Shown one piece after another: positions 24,251 through 35,857 of a stretch of 64,000 bases of DNA. The notes under the pieces are model-generated. The model saw nothing but the letters and a program-made list of their open reading frames with translations, made no database searches and had not been told where the DNA came from. Both the position numbers and the translations under genes were made by a program. Source of the DNA: Populus alba (Eukaryota > Streptophyta > Magnoliopsida > Malpighiales > Salicaceae); NCBI RefSeq assembly GCF_005239225.2, contig NC_133296.1, positions 14,446,001 through 14,510,000 on the forward strand. The letters are read 5' to 3'. Every line of letters starts with the position of its first letter. The first letter of the stretch is position 1.

Positions 24251-27200
24251 CTATCTCTTTCTACAGAGATCAGGAAGTTTATCAGTCAGCCACCTCCAAA
24301 TGTAGACAAGCACGAAAAACGAGATGTAGTAGACATAAATTGAGACCAATCCTTCCATAATTTGGTTGACGGATGGTGGAAGAATCCATTGAATATAAAG
24401 CAATGTTTGGGCAACGAAAAACGCGATCCCCACCACTATAAGGATGATTGCGAACGGCCCATAAGTGGATCCACCCCATAAAGTTATGGTTACAGCAAAA
24501 AAGAATGACACGCACATCATGTAAATAGACCCACCCACCATTAACGATGAAAACCAAAGTGCTAATGGTGCAAACTTGACATCATTCAAGTTTGTCCAAA
24601 GAAGGATTATAGCTGCCACCACAGAGGTATTTAAAGCCCACACATCAAGACACAAATAACCATCCAAAAGAGATGAAACAGTGCTGTCAAAGGCAGTGCT
24701 GTTAGTAATGCTGTTAAATTCAGTGCTGTCCCGGGAGGCAGTAGTACTGGTGTAAAATGCAGTGCTGTTATTTTTATCCTTTTGTTGTGGCATCTGTATA
24801 GCACCCGCAAAGGTTACACCAGCAACAAGCACCGCTACAACAAGAAGATTCTGTATCCTGATCCTTGTTTCCTGTTTCCTTGGCTGCTTGCCTTGAGTCC
24901 TAGTGAAACGCTCATATAGGGATTTCTCAGGGCGGGCATGGAAGTATAAGATAGATAATGTTGTCATCTGCATAGCAAGGGGAAACAAACTTCATAATAA
25001 TGAGTTTCTGGCACTCCCTCAATCGCATGCAAAAGCGTTGGCCTTGAAATCCTTTTTTTTTTTTTTTTTTTTTTTAAGAACAAGCACGATTCTGGAATAA
25101 TTTCTGAATTTTGAAAATAATTGTATAGAATATATATTAATCGGCCTTCAAGTAGATGTTCAAAAGAATAGGGATGACTAGAAAAAATATAGGAAAGAAG
25201 ATGTGTAATATTACCGTTCCATAATAATCAAGCAGCTTGTAGTGCTTTGAATCAACTGCTTTGTCCTGTAAAAAAACATAATTTTAAGTTAATGAATAGA
25301 GCTACCTCTTTTTTCTTTCTTTCCTTCTTTCCTTTTGTGCTATGGCTAGCCAACAATATAAGCCACTGAAACTGATGATCAGCCCATGTTTGGAAAGTAG
25401 TTCTTTGAGCTTAGAAGAGATAATTAACCTCGATTTTGTGTAGTCAATGTAAACTTGTACCTTTCCTTGAGAACCAGTCGAAGCGGTGGACTTTTCTGTT
25501 GTAGAATTCTTCTTTCCATCCTTCACATCTTCTGAATTAACTTCGATCTGAGGAATGAAGACAGAAATCATGAAGCAACGCAGAGCAGATAATTGTACAA
25601 ATTACATGACATGAGCTCTTCTGACAAAGGATGATTGAGTATATCAAAGAACCACTCAACTCAAAAGCTTTAACAGCTAATTGAGGTTTAAGGATACGAT
25701 TTTATATTATATCTTTAGTCCTGAATTTCAGTCAGCTTTTAAGAGTGTTAAGTTATATACTCTGTTTCCATTTTTTCATGACATCATCCTTTATTATGTA
25801 AAATATGATATCCTTTAGTGAAATGGAATCCATGTCGGGTGTGTTTGGTATTGCAGTTGCTGTTGTGGTTATGATTTTAAAAAAGTTGTTTTATAAAAAG
25901 TATTTTTAGTGAGGTTGGTTTGAAAAAATATATATTTGGTTAAAACTGTGGTTGAAATTGAGGTTGAACAAAAAGTAGTTTAATGTGTTTTGTTAAAAAA
26001 ATACTTTTTAAATTGAGGTTATAAAATAATTTAAAAAATAGTTTTAATTTAAATATTGTAGATTTAACTACTATTATTACAACATGAAATAAATAATATT
26101 GATATCAAATATTTTTTTATTATTTTATTAAACTACATGCAATGTCATCACATACGAAATCTATCCAACAATAACTATATTTTTCATGGTTTCTTAAACA
26201 CGCAACAACAAAAACTAAATTTTTTGTTACGTCATCAAGTGATCTCTTTCTAATTTTTTGAATAAAACACAATTAAAAATTGAATTTTTTTTAATTGGGT
26301 CAGACACGGCAAGAACATAATTGGAATTGTGATCAAATTTCACAAATGCTACGTCATCATGCTATATCCTTCTAATTTATGTAGTGTTATAAATAATATT
26401 AAATACTAGTTTTTCAACTAAAACTCATTTTTTAAAAAACAAAAATTTACAATTTTATTATGTACAAAATTCATTCGACAAAAACTACAGTTTTCATGAT
26501 TTAAAAAAAAACAAAAAAAAATATTGTTCACGTTCATATGAATAATACGAGTGAAATCATTTAATTTTTTCTGGTTTTTCAGAAAAAAAAAAAAACCTAA
26601 ACTCAACTTTTTCTGGTTTTTTAAAATTAAAAAAAAAAACTATTACAGTGGAGCCATGCTCCACTGTTCCAACTTTCTTCCATCAGGAGAAGCAGCAAAA
26701 TGTTGCTTCTCCTGAACCTCGGTTTTATTTCAACTTTTCGTGGGCCTTACCAATAAAAAGCAGAATCTTTTACGTTACCAAATAAAATTATGTATGGCTG
26801 CGGGTGAACCTCACCCGCAGCCACGTTACCAAACGGTTTAAAGTGTAACAACATTGTTTTTCAACAGAACTCTCATACCTGGATCTCGTCCGCAGGAATA
26901 CTGTTCTTTGAATCAAACTGCTCTCGTTCCTTAGCAAGCTGGCAACAAAGAGGAAGCCCAGAAACCAAAATATTAAATAAATAATACTCTTAAAATATGT
27001 ACTTTTGTAGCCTCGATAAATGATGATCAAATAGCATACCATTTCATCTGTTTTGTCATATTGGTCTACAGCCTTTTGAGATTGTTGTTTCGCAACATCA
27101 TATGGTGTACAATTTTCGTTGTTAACAATTGAATTTTCAACGCGTTTGTCACGCACAAGAACAAATGCAGCCATGGATTGACCATGTCGTGCTGCCAAAT

Positions 27201-28343
27201 GCAAAGGTGTATTCCCATCCTCATCCATCTCATTTAGCAGTGGTTCTACTATCTTCTGATCGTTTTCGAGTATGTACCTTACCACATTGCCCTGTCCATT
27301 TTCAACCGCTACATGAAGAATATTCTGCCCTTTTTCATTGAGGAATTCTTTAGGATATGGGAAAATATCAAGAAATTCCTTCACTATATCAACAGATTCA
27401 TTTTTGCATGCAACATGGATTGGATAGTTGCCTTCTCTGTTTGTTTTATAAGCACCATTGAGAAACTTCTTTAATAGGAATCGAACTCCTTCCAGAAAAC
27501 ATATGGATGATGCATAATGCAGTGAATTTCCCAACTCTTCGTCAGTGAGACATAATAGCTCTGGCTTTGCTTTTGCAATTTTCTCCAATAGATCTGAAAA
27601 TCAAAAGAAAATGTTTCAAATGAATATAAAGATGATAGGTTTGCAACAATTGTTTGTATGTAAATCATTTTCTAGTGAGTATAGACATTGTGATCACCTA
27701 TGTTACGTTGCTCGAGGGCAGCATGAACAGGGGATTTTCGTTTTGGTAGGGCATCACCATCTTCTCTTGTTATAGGAATCGAAGCTCCCAAATCCAAGAG
27801 ATCATCAAGTATCCCGTTCTTATTGCCATTCTCAACAGCCAGGTATAAAGGGGACCTGCCATTCTTGTTGCTGTAATAGGCCACTTCTGGATCTCTGGAA
27901 GCTAGGAAAATGGCAACTTCTTTGTTATCGGTGATCACTGCATCATGCAAAGGAGTGTTTCCCTTTGTATTTGTCTTCCTCATCAAGCTCGGATTCGATT
28001 CCGCAAGAGATTTAATTGCATCACTGGCCTTTCCTTCTCTGGCAGCAAGATGAAGGATTGTGTCCTTCTGGCTGTTTTGAATGGTGATTAGAGAAGGAAA
28101 CGTTGGAGCCAGATAAGATGTAATATTGTCACTTCCACAGCTTACAGCTACGTGAAGAAGTGTATTACCGCAGGGTGTCACTAGCTTCTCTGTTAAATGT
28201 TGCTCGACAAGGCTTTTAAAGGCCGCAGTATTGTCCTGCCTCACACACTCATGCAACTGACTATCTATCATTGCATTTGCCATGTGATCTCTCGGAATCG
28301 AGTTTTCATCAATGTTTATTGCTTCGTAGCCTACGCTAGACAT
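24251..28343 (-). CDS. Ankyrin repeat / PGG-type membrane protein, complete, six exons
   Basis: Exons on the minus strand are 28343-27698, 27593-27040, 26938-26879, 25547-25461, 25265-25215 and 24967-24251. Every junction is GT-AG and in phase, giving 704 residues. Exons 1 and 2 encode about seven or eight ankyrin repeats (GNTLLHVAVS, DTILHLAARE, GNTPLHDAVI, GRSPLYLAVE, GNSLHYASS, NYPIHVACK, QNILHVAVE, GNTPLHLAARHG). Exons 3-5 form a charged linker. The last exon has about five membrane helices, starting with NLLVVAVLVAGVTFAGAIQMP at about 506-526. The family (ACD6, ITN1) acts at the plasma membrane in defence and salt or ROS signalling. The PGG tripeptide after the first helix is replaced by PQQ, and a Ser/Thr/Asn-rich loop follows. 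A truncated sister copy lies directly upstream, so the native promoter is missing. Intron 3 holds a mobile element. Confidence 0.88.
25850..26836. mobile_element. Non-autonomous TIR-type element in intron 3 of the ankyrin-PGG gene
   Basis: The left end reads GTGTTTGGTATTGCAGTTG and the right end, read on the minus strand, begins CCGTTTGGTAACGTGGC, so the termini are imperfect inverted repeats. The body has no coding capacity and is AT-rich. Its right quarter holds three perfect hairpins: 26645-26667 (10-base arms), 26683-26715 (12-base arms) and 26795-26823 (13-base arms). The right part is present again at 28388-28572 because the tandem duplication began inside it. I could not define a target duplication, so the superfamily (hAT-like is possible) is open. 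Confidence 0.55.
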
Positions 28344-28361
28344 GGCAAAAGAAAATATTGT
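26653..28361 (-). repeat. Tandem duplication, proximal unit
   Basis: Matches 28388-30096 at a constant offset of 1735 bases with scattered substitutions. It covers part of the intron 3 element, exon 3, intron 2, exon 2, intron 1, exon 1 and about 18 bases of 5' UTR. It supplies the first three exons of the complete gene. Confidence 0.92.
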
Positions 28362-28387
28362 ACTTTTGTAGCCTCGATAAAGAGGAA
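28362..28387. other. 26-base templated filler at the tandem-duplication junction
   Basis: The filler belongs to neither unit end. Its first 20 bases (ACTTTTGTAGCCTCGATAAA) equal intron sequence at 27001-27020, and its end (AAAGAGGAAG) equals sequence near 26945. This is a two-piece patch of the kind made by end joining with template switching. Confidence 0.85.
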
Positions 28388-30096
28388 GCCATGCTCCACT
28401 GTTCCAACTTTCTTCCATCAGGAGAAGCAGCAAAATGTTGCTTCTCCTGAACCTCGGTTTTATTTCAACTTTTCGTGGGCCTTACCAATAAAAAGCAGAA
28501 TCTTTTACGTTACCAAATAAAATTATGTATGGCTGCGGGTGAACCTCACCCGCAGCCACGTTACCAAACGGTTTAAAGTGTAACAACATTGTTTTTCAAC
28601 AGAACTCTCATACCTGGATCTCGTCCGCAGGAATACTGTTCTTTGAATCAAACTGCTCTCGTTCCTTAGCAAGCTGGCAACAAAGAGGAAGCCCAGAAAC
28701 CAAAATATTAAATAAATAATACTCTTAAAATATGTACTTTTGTAGCCTCGATAAATGATGATCAAATAGCATACCATTTCATCTGTTTTGTTATATTGGT
28801 CTACAGCCATTTTAGATTGTTGTTTCGCAACATCATATGGTGTAAAATTTTCGTTGTTAACAATTCAATTTTCAACGCGTTTGTCACGCACAAGAACAAA
28901 TGCAGCCGTGGATTGACCATGTCGTGCTGCCAAATGCAAAGGTGTATTCCCATCCTCATCCATCTCATTTAGCAGTGGTTCTACGATCTTCTGATCGTTT
29001 TCGAGTATGTACCTTACCACATTGCCCTGTCCATTTTCAGCCGCTACATGAAGAATATTCTGCCCCTTTTCATTGAGGAATTCTTTAGGATATGGGAATA
29101 TATCAAGAAATTCCTTCACTACATCAACAGAGTCACTTTTGCATGCTACATGGATAGGATAGTCGCCTTGACGGTTTGTTTCATAAGCACCATCGTGAAA
29201 CTTCTTTAATAGGAATCGAACTCCTTCCAGAAAACCTATGGAAGATGCATAATGCAGTGAATTTCCCAACCCTTCCTCGGTGAGACGTAATAGCTCTGGC
29301 TTTTCCTTTTCAATTTTCTCCAAAATATCTGAAAATCAAAAGAAAATGTTTCAAACGAATATAAAGATGATAGCTTTGCAACAATTGTTTGTATGTAATT
29401 CATTTTCTAGTGAGTAATGAAATTGTGATCACCTCTGTTACGTTGCTTGATGGCAGCATGAACAGGTGACTTTCCTTTTGGTAGGGCATCACCATCTTCA
29501 CTTTTTATAGGGAACGAAGCTTTCGTTTTCAAGAGATCATCAAGTATCTCTTTCTTATTGCCGTTCTCAACAGCCAGATGTAAAGGAGACTTGCCATTAT
29601 TGTTGTTGTAATAGGCCGCTTTTGGATCTCTGGAAACTAGGAAAATGGCAAGGTCTTTGTTGCCCTTGACCACTGCATCATGCAAAGGAGTGTTTCCCTT
29701 TGTATTTGTCTTCCCCATCAAGCTCGGATTCGATTCCACAAGAGATTTAATTGGATGACTGGCCTTTCCTTCTCTGGCAGCAAGATGAAGGATTGTGTCC
29801 TTCTGGCTGTTTTGAATGGTGATTAGAGAAGGAAACGTTCCAGCCAGATAAGATGTAATATTGTCACTTCCATAGCTTACAGCTACGTGAAGCAGTGTAT
29901 TACCGCAGGGTGTGACTAGCTTCTCTGTTAAATGTTGCTCGACACGGCTTTTAAAGGCCGCAGTATTGTCCTGCCTCACACACTCATGCAACTGACTATC
30001 TATCATTGCATTTGCCATGTGATCTCTCGGAATCGAGTTTTCATCAATGTTTATTGCTTCGTAGCCTACGCTAGACATGGCAAAAGAAAATATTGT
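28388..30096 (-). repeat. Tandem duplication, distal unit
   Basis: Second copy of the unit. It keeps the ancestral upstream flank (GTTTGTTGAATCAGCTATAC), which is shared with the ankyrin fragments near 33.7 and 43.4 kb, so this copy sits at the original gene start. Confidence 0.92.
28614..30078 (-). pseudogene. Truncated ankyrin-PGG copy with native promoter
   Basis: Exon 1 is 30078-29433, exon 2 is 29328-28775 and exon 3 is 28673-28614, with the same lengths and phases as in the complete gene. The start MSSVGYEAINIDENS and the ankyrin repeats are intact through exon 1. In exon 2 a TGA at 28867-28865 ends the frame after DKRVEN, where the sister copy has a serine codon. Exons 4-6, and with them every membrane helix, are missing because the tandem duplication joins exon 3 to the sister's exon 1. 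If made, the product would be a soluble ankyrin protein of about 369 residues. It retains the upstream flank and a TATA run, so it may still be transcribed. Confidence 0.85.
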
Positions 30097-30121
30097 GTTT
30101 GTTGAATCAGCTATACAAAAA

Positions 30122-30141
30122 TTATATATATATATATATAA
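30122..30141 (-). promoter_or_regulatory. TATA region of the truncated ankyrin copy
   Basis: On the minus strand TTTATATATATATATATAAT lies about 45-60 bases upstream of the start codon. The flank next to the start codon is shared with two other ankyrin fragments; the TATA run itself is specific to this copy. Confidence 0.5.
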
Positions 30142-31004
30142 ACTTCTCCAAATACCATTTGTGATTGGCACATGCCCGAGGCACCTAGTAAATCCAGAAA
30201 TTCAGTACCTTACTTTGAGTCAAATCTGACGGCAATTTGTGATTGGTACATGTCATAGGCAACAAGTAAATCCACTGATTTTACTATTTTAAATCTTATA
30301 TTATTTAATTTTAAAAATTTAACGTCAAATCCTAAATTTATTATTTAAAAATTATTAATTTAAGAGTTATAAATCTCAATAACCACCAGCTTTATACTTT
30401 CTAAGCTTCCATGCATTATGGTTGGGATTGTAAATTATATCAATAATCCCAAATCAACATGTTAGTATAAGCTTATTCATGCGGTTATGTACTCTTTAAA
30501 TAAGAATTCAATTTTTGAAAGATCTTGACTTTCATGTTTTGATGGGTCTCTGAGATCCTTTCAATAACTTAAGTTGTGTTGTAAGGATATCTATATGATC
30601 CGATATATTATGTAAGGCACATGATACTAACAGAACTAGAGAAAGTATATAGAAAAGACAATTATTTTCTATTTCATTGGTATTAAATTAAGATTAATTA
30701 GTGTTTCCGGCTAGCATGATCGTTAACTTCAGGGTTTTGAAGGATTAGTCGAGGTTTGTGTAAGCTGGTCCGGACACCCACGATTATAAAAAAAAAAATA
30801 TTTGCTTTTATATTTTAAAAATATTTTTTTAAAAAAATATTTTTTTATTTAATATTTTAAAATTTTTTTAATGTGTTATGTTTAAAGAAATCTAAAATAA
30901 ATTATTTTAATATATTTTTAAATAGAAAATAATTTTAAAAACAAATATATAACACTTTCAAATAAGATTTAAAAATCAAGTCAAACGATAGTTTTCTAAT
31001 GACA
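30142..31004. other. Spacer upstream of the ankyrin pair
   Basis: AT-rich sequence without a supported gene. A short phrase is repeated (TTTGTGATTGGCACATGCC near 30160 and TTTGTGATTGGTACATGTC near 30236), which marks a small local duplication of about 75 bases. Confidence 0.45.
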
Positions 31005-32827
31005 AACTATAAATTTGTAAACTATCTAAACAAACGTGTCGAGCACTCCTAGCAATATGTCAGAAACTGATTTTGTGACATGTAAGGGCGTCTTCTTTTT
31101 TGTTTTTCTCTGTAGTGTTAATATTATGTAAAAATTATTTTTTAAATATTTTTTATTTAAAAATATATTAAAATAATATATTTTTTTTATTTTTTATAGT
31201 AACCTCAGTGAATGAAGATAAAAATGAAAAGAGGAAAATAACCTAGGTGTTTATTAAATTAACTTTTTAAAGGTGACAACATACAAAAGGATTTTGAGAA
31301 GTAGAGGGATCTGTACTGGGATGCCATCAGGATGATGAGAAGCTGTAATTAAATTGCTAATTATTAGTATTTATTCTTAAGCATTTCAATGGGTTATTGA
31401 TAATATAAACCGTAACCTCTAATTTTTCTCAATTAAACATCTACTGGTAATGTTTAGTGTTTCTTTTACCAAAGCTGTTTTGGGTAAATTAAATTACCTA
31501 TATACGAGTCTGCCTTTTATATTTTTAGCTATTGTCTGACCAGGTCGTCGAAGAAGCCACTGATGCTGAATTTTCAGACAATTCAGCGAATTATTATTGG
31601 ATGAAATCGCTTCCGTTTGGAAAAAGAAAACAGAAAAATCTAATCCCCTCTCGCTTTTGCCAATTTTTAAAGTACAACTTATTTTGATTGATTGTGCAGA
31701 ACATATGCGATATGTTTTTAAAATTTACTAACTTACCCGAACACTCGTAATCAAGAGAATAGTCTTCTCCTTTGCCTTTATTTTTTTTTAATAATAGATA
31801 TTCGGGTCAATTTAATCGCATCTCGACTAATTTTTTAAGACTTTAAAGTTAACAATCATATAAACCTTTAATGATCCTCAAACTAGTGACATCTAGAAAA
31901 CAAAATCAAGACCTAATGGGTTCAGTTACACTCTTCAGAATTCTCTTTTGCCTTTTTACCAAGATCGATGGTCAAATAGATTATTAATGGGGTAATTTAA
32001 AGTAAAATAATTGTTATTTTTTAAAGTGTTTTGGAATGATCATGGATAGGCCAACATCCTTAACACTTTCACGATAAGCAATTTCATCTTCCGCTAATGT
32101 TGTTTCAAGACGTTAAACCTCCCCAACCTCTTGAAGTTCGTCACAACATAAATTAAGGGGGATGTTGGCCACATTATATCTCATCTTATGACACCTTTAC
32201 AGATAATTATTACTGCTTTCTAAGCTTTTCGTACCAAGTAATTAATCTATATACATATATTAAAAACTAATTATTAGTCATCATCCACAATAAAACTATT
32301 TTGGTATTTAATAAATATAAAATCATATTGCATACCAATCAATTCTTTCTTAGATATTAGAGACATATTGCATCGAGTTACATGAATATCTCGAGAAATG
32401 CAACTAGGTTTGTTTGTCTCTTATTCTATATCAAAAACATATATATAATGGATAAATTTCATTATTTATATCATAAACAACTGCAACCAACTTCTTAACT
32501 TTGCACTTACCATAAAAATAAGTATTATTAATACTAATTAGAGGATAACAGTATTGAAAGTCATCAATTGAAGCACCAATAACCTCTTCTTCTTCTTTTG
32601 TCCTTCATCTCATTTTATCAAATCTTTCAATCTAGTTATTTTTCTAATATTTTGATCTTTTACAACTTGAAGGTTTATCTTCTCGTGTTCTAAAAATAAT
32701 TTTGAATATTTTTTTGAATATATATAGTTTTAAAAAGAGATTTGCTAGATCTTTCATAAAAAAAACATTGCATCAAAAGGGTTTGATGACCGTGGTGTTT
32801 AGGCAAAGAATTTGGTGCTTCATAAAG
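31005..32827. repeat. Segmental duplication, copy 1
   Basis: Blocks of this interval recur in order at 34375-37360. Shared landmarks are ACGTGTCGAGCACTCCTA (31036 / 34411), TTAGCTATTGTCTGACCAGG (31527 / 34535), CGAACACTCGTAATCAAGAG (31738 / 34956) and TGGAATGATCATGGA (32032 / 36516). It ends at the phrase AAGAATTTGGTGCTTCATAAAG. No gene is visible in it. The duplicated DNA appears to be ankyrin-gene flanking sequence. Confidence 0.75.
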
Positions 32828-33534
32828 GCCGTGTTTGATTGCAGGAAAGTGAATTCCTGGAATTCACTTTCCTGCTTTTCCTATGTTTGACAACGATAAA
32901 GGAAAATAATGAAAGAAAACTGAATTCCATCCACCTAGAATTAATAACGTGCTCGAAGGAAAGTGTTTTCCTTCTGTTAGAAAAGGAAAACACTTTCCTT
33001 TCGGCGTGCGTAGCGCACGCCTTCACTTGCCACAGTAGCCAGTGTTATAATTCACTTGCCACTGTAGCAAGTGAATTATAATTCGCTTGCACTGTAGCAA
33101 GTGATATAATTCACTTGCCACTGTGTCAAGTGAATTATAATTCGTTTGCCACTGTACCAAGTGAATTATAATTTGCTTTGGGTTTTTGATTAAATCAAAG
33201 TTTAATTAATTCCTCAAATTCATTAATTCTTCAATTAAACTCTTGATTTCATTAATTAAAATAATCTAAATTTTAATTAAATCAATTTCTCCAATTAAAC
33301 CCTTGATTTAATTAATTAAACTAGTCAAGAGTTTAATTAAATCTTTAAACTTCCAATCATGTTGCCCTTAACCCAAATTTTAATTAATCCTTCATTTATT
33401 TTATTTTTATTTTTCATCATCTTTTTTTTTAAATAATAAAAATAAAAAGGTCAAAAATTGGGTTATGACAATTGTAAGTGATTAAATATTTTATATTAAA
33501 TATTTTATATATATTAGATAAACTTGAAAAAATA
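32828..33534. mobile_element. Palindrome-rich insertion carrying an inverted LTR fragment
   Basis: The insertion splits segmental copy 1 and is flanked on both sides by the same about 70-base sequence (32758-32827 and 33539-33608). Its left part is a chain of perfect hairpins: 32841-32875 (17-base arms, 1-base loop), 32958-32998 (16-base arms) and 33003-33021 (8-base arms). Next come five roughly 30-base units at 33022-33175 that each pair around CACTGTA. Its right part, on the minus strand from 33478, begins TGTCATAACCCAATTTTTGACC and follows the same order of motifs as the start of the Ogre-like LTR at 48563. It has no coding capacity. Confidence 0.7.
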
Positions 33535-33644
33535 TTTTATAAAAAAAACATTGCATCAAAAGGGTTTGATGACCGTGGTGTTTAGGCAAAGAATTTGGTG
33601 CTTCATAAAGTTTCTAACAAAATCCATGCAAAGAATCCATATTT

Positions 33645-33745
33645 GCTACGCTAGACATGGCAAAAGAAATTAAATATAGTGTTTGTTGAATCAGCTATAC
33701 ATATCAGACAGCTGGACTTCTAATTTAAATAGACCAAACTGCATG
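33645..33745 (-). pseudogene. Ankyrin-PGG 5' end fragment (start codon and leader only)
   Basis: On the minus strand the leader ATTTAAATTAGAAGTCC...TAGCTGATTCAACAAACAC and the start ATG TCT AGC GTA GCA match the other copies. After five codons the sequence switches to the duplicated non-genic flank. It is a relic of another family member removed by deletion. Confidence 0.75.
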
Positions 33746-34374
33746 TCAATGGAATCTTAAGTAACGTGAATCTTACTTTTTTTTTCCTTTTTTTTTTTTT
33801 TGACATTATCACAAATCTAATACAAATGCCTTGAACCTGTGAACCTTATTGATTCAAATTAGAACAACAATATTGTGAATATATTTGATCTTGAACCTGT
33901 GAATTTTATTTATTCAAATTAGAGGAGGGATGGGATGAAAATATTTGATCTCATAGATACTTTTATTTATTTATTTATTTAATTATATAATAATAAAAAT
34001 TGTTATATATATTATTTAGAACCTTCAAAAATTAGTTATGGTTACTGATTATCAGACGACAACTTTTTTTTTTAATTTTATCCTTAATAATCTTAATTAG
34101 CTCACTGTGTCACACTAGACATCAATATTAATATCAATGCAAATTGGATATTTGATATCAATAGCAAAGATTCGAAATTAACTAGTTGATATATTTTTAG
34201 ATCTCTCTAGCTCGAAGCTCTCATCCTCTTTTCATTAAATTAATTTTTTATTTAATATTTTTAAATTATTTTAATGTGTTATGTTTAAAGTAATTTAAAA
34301 TAAATTATTTTAATATATTTTTAAATAGAAAATAATTTAAAAAAACAAATATATAACACTTAACGATAGTGTCC
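33746..34374. other. Spacer between segmental copies
   Basis: AT-rich. The phrase AATGCCTTGAACCTGTGAACC...GATTCAAATTAGA near 33825 recurs imperfectly nearby (33890), at about 35365 and at about 46615, so it is another piece of the duplicated flank. No gene seen. Confidence 0.4.
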
Positions 34375-35857
34375 TAATAACAAACTATAACTTGTAAATT
34401 ATCTAAACAAACGTGTCGAGCACTCCTAACAATATGTGAGAAACTGATTTTATGACTTGTAAGGGCGTCTTTTTTTTGTTTTTTCTCTGTAGAGTTAATA
34501 GAGTATGTAAAAATTGTTTTTTTGTCTTTTATAGTTTTAGCTATTGTCTGACCAGGTCGAAGCCACTGATGCTGAATTTTCAGACAATGCCAGCGAAGTC
34601 TTATTGGATGAAATCGCTTTCGTTTGGAAAAAGAAAAAGAAAAAACAGAAAAAAAAGTATTAGTCTATGCAACTTGCTAGTCTTAAGTCTTTTCTGGACT
34701 CGGTCTGTGTTGATTCGGTCCATATTGATGGAGATGGATGTTCTCTTAGATGCTAGGAAGGTACTTCGTCCAGACTCCGATCTTTCATTTCCAAAGTCGG
34801 GACAAGAGAATAGTTGTCAAGTTTCGCTTTCCAAGAGCTAATCTTGGAAGTGTAGACCTTATTTTGATTGATTGTGCAGAACTTGCCAATTTTTTAAGTG
34901 TAGAACTTGTGCACAACTTAAGCGATATTTTTTTAAAAAATATACTAACTTAACCGAACACTCGTAATCAAGAGAATAGTCTACTCCTTTGCTTTTTTTT
35001 TTTTTTTTTTTAATAATAGATATTCGGGTCAGTTTAAGCGCGTTTCGACTAATTTTTTAAGACTTTGAAGTTAACGATTATATAAATTTCTAGTGATTCT
35101 CGAACTGATGAAATTTAAAAAACAAAATCAAGACCTGATGAGTTCAGTTATACACCTCAAAATTCTCTTTTGCCTTTTTACCAAGATTGATAGTCAAAGA
35201 GATTATTAATGGGGTAATTCAAAGTAAAATAGTTGTTGTTTTTTAAAGTGATTTTTTATTTAAAAATATATTAAAATAATTTTTTTAATTTTTTAACATT
35301 ATACAAAATATATTAGAATAATTTTTTAAAAAAACTTTTTACATTATCACAAATCTAAAGCAAATGCCTTGAACCTGGAACCTTATTGATTCAAATTAGA
35401 GGAGGGATGGGACGTAGATATTTGATCTCGTTGATACTTTTATTTATTTATATAATAATAAAATTTTATATATATATATTATTTAGAACCTTCAAAAATT
35501 AGTTATGGCCACTGATTATCAGATGACAACTTTTGTTTTTTTATTTTATTTTATTTTATCCCTAGTAATCTTAATTAGCTCACCGAGTCGCAATATGCAT
35601 CAATATTAATATCAATGCAAATTGGATATTCGATATCAATAGTAGAGATTCAAACATCACTAGTTGGTATATTTTTAGATCTTTGTAGCTCGAAGCTCTC
35701 ATCCTCTTCCCACAACTTTGGAACCCTATATAAAGCACATACACTGACCATCACAATCATGCCCCGTGGTATCTTCTCTCCACCTACGATGTAGTCCTCA
35801 GAAGGAGCACGAGGCAACAAAAGCGGTGTTGCAACTTGAGATATCTTAGCTTGGGAA

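Noticed and set aside
34452..34841. 129-codon ORF in segmental copy 2
   Set aside because: The matching stretch in segmental copy 1 (about 31090-31680) does not keep the frame, so it is not under coding constraint.
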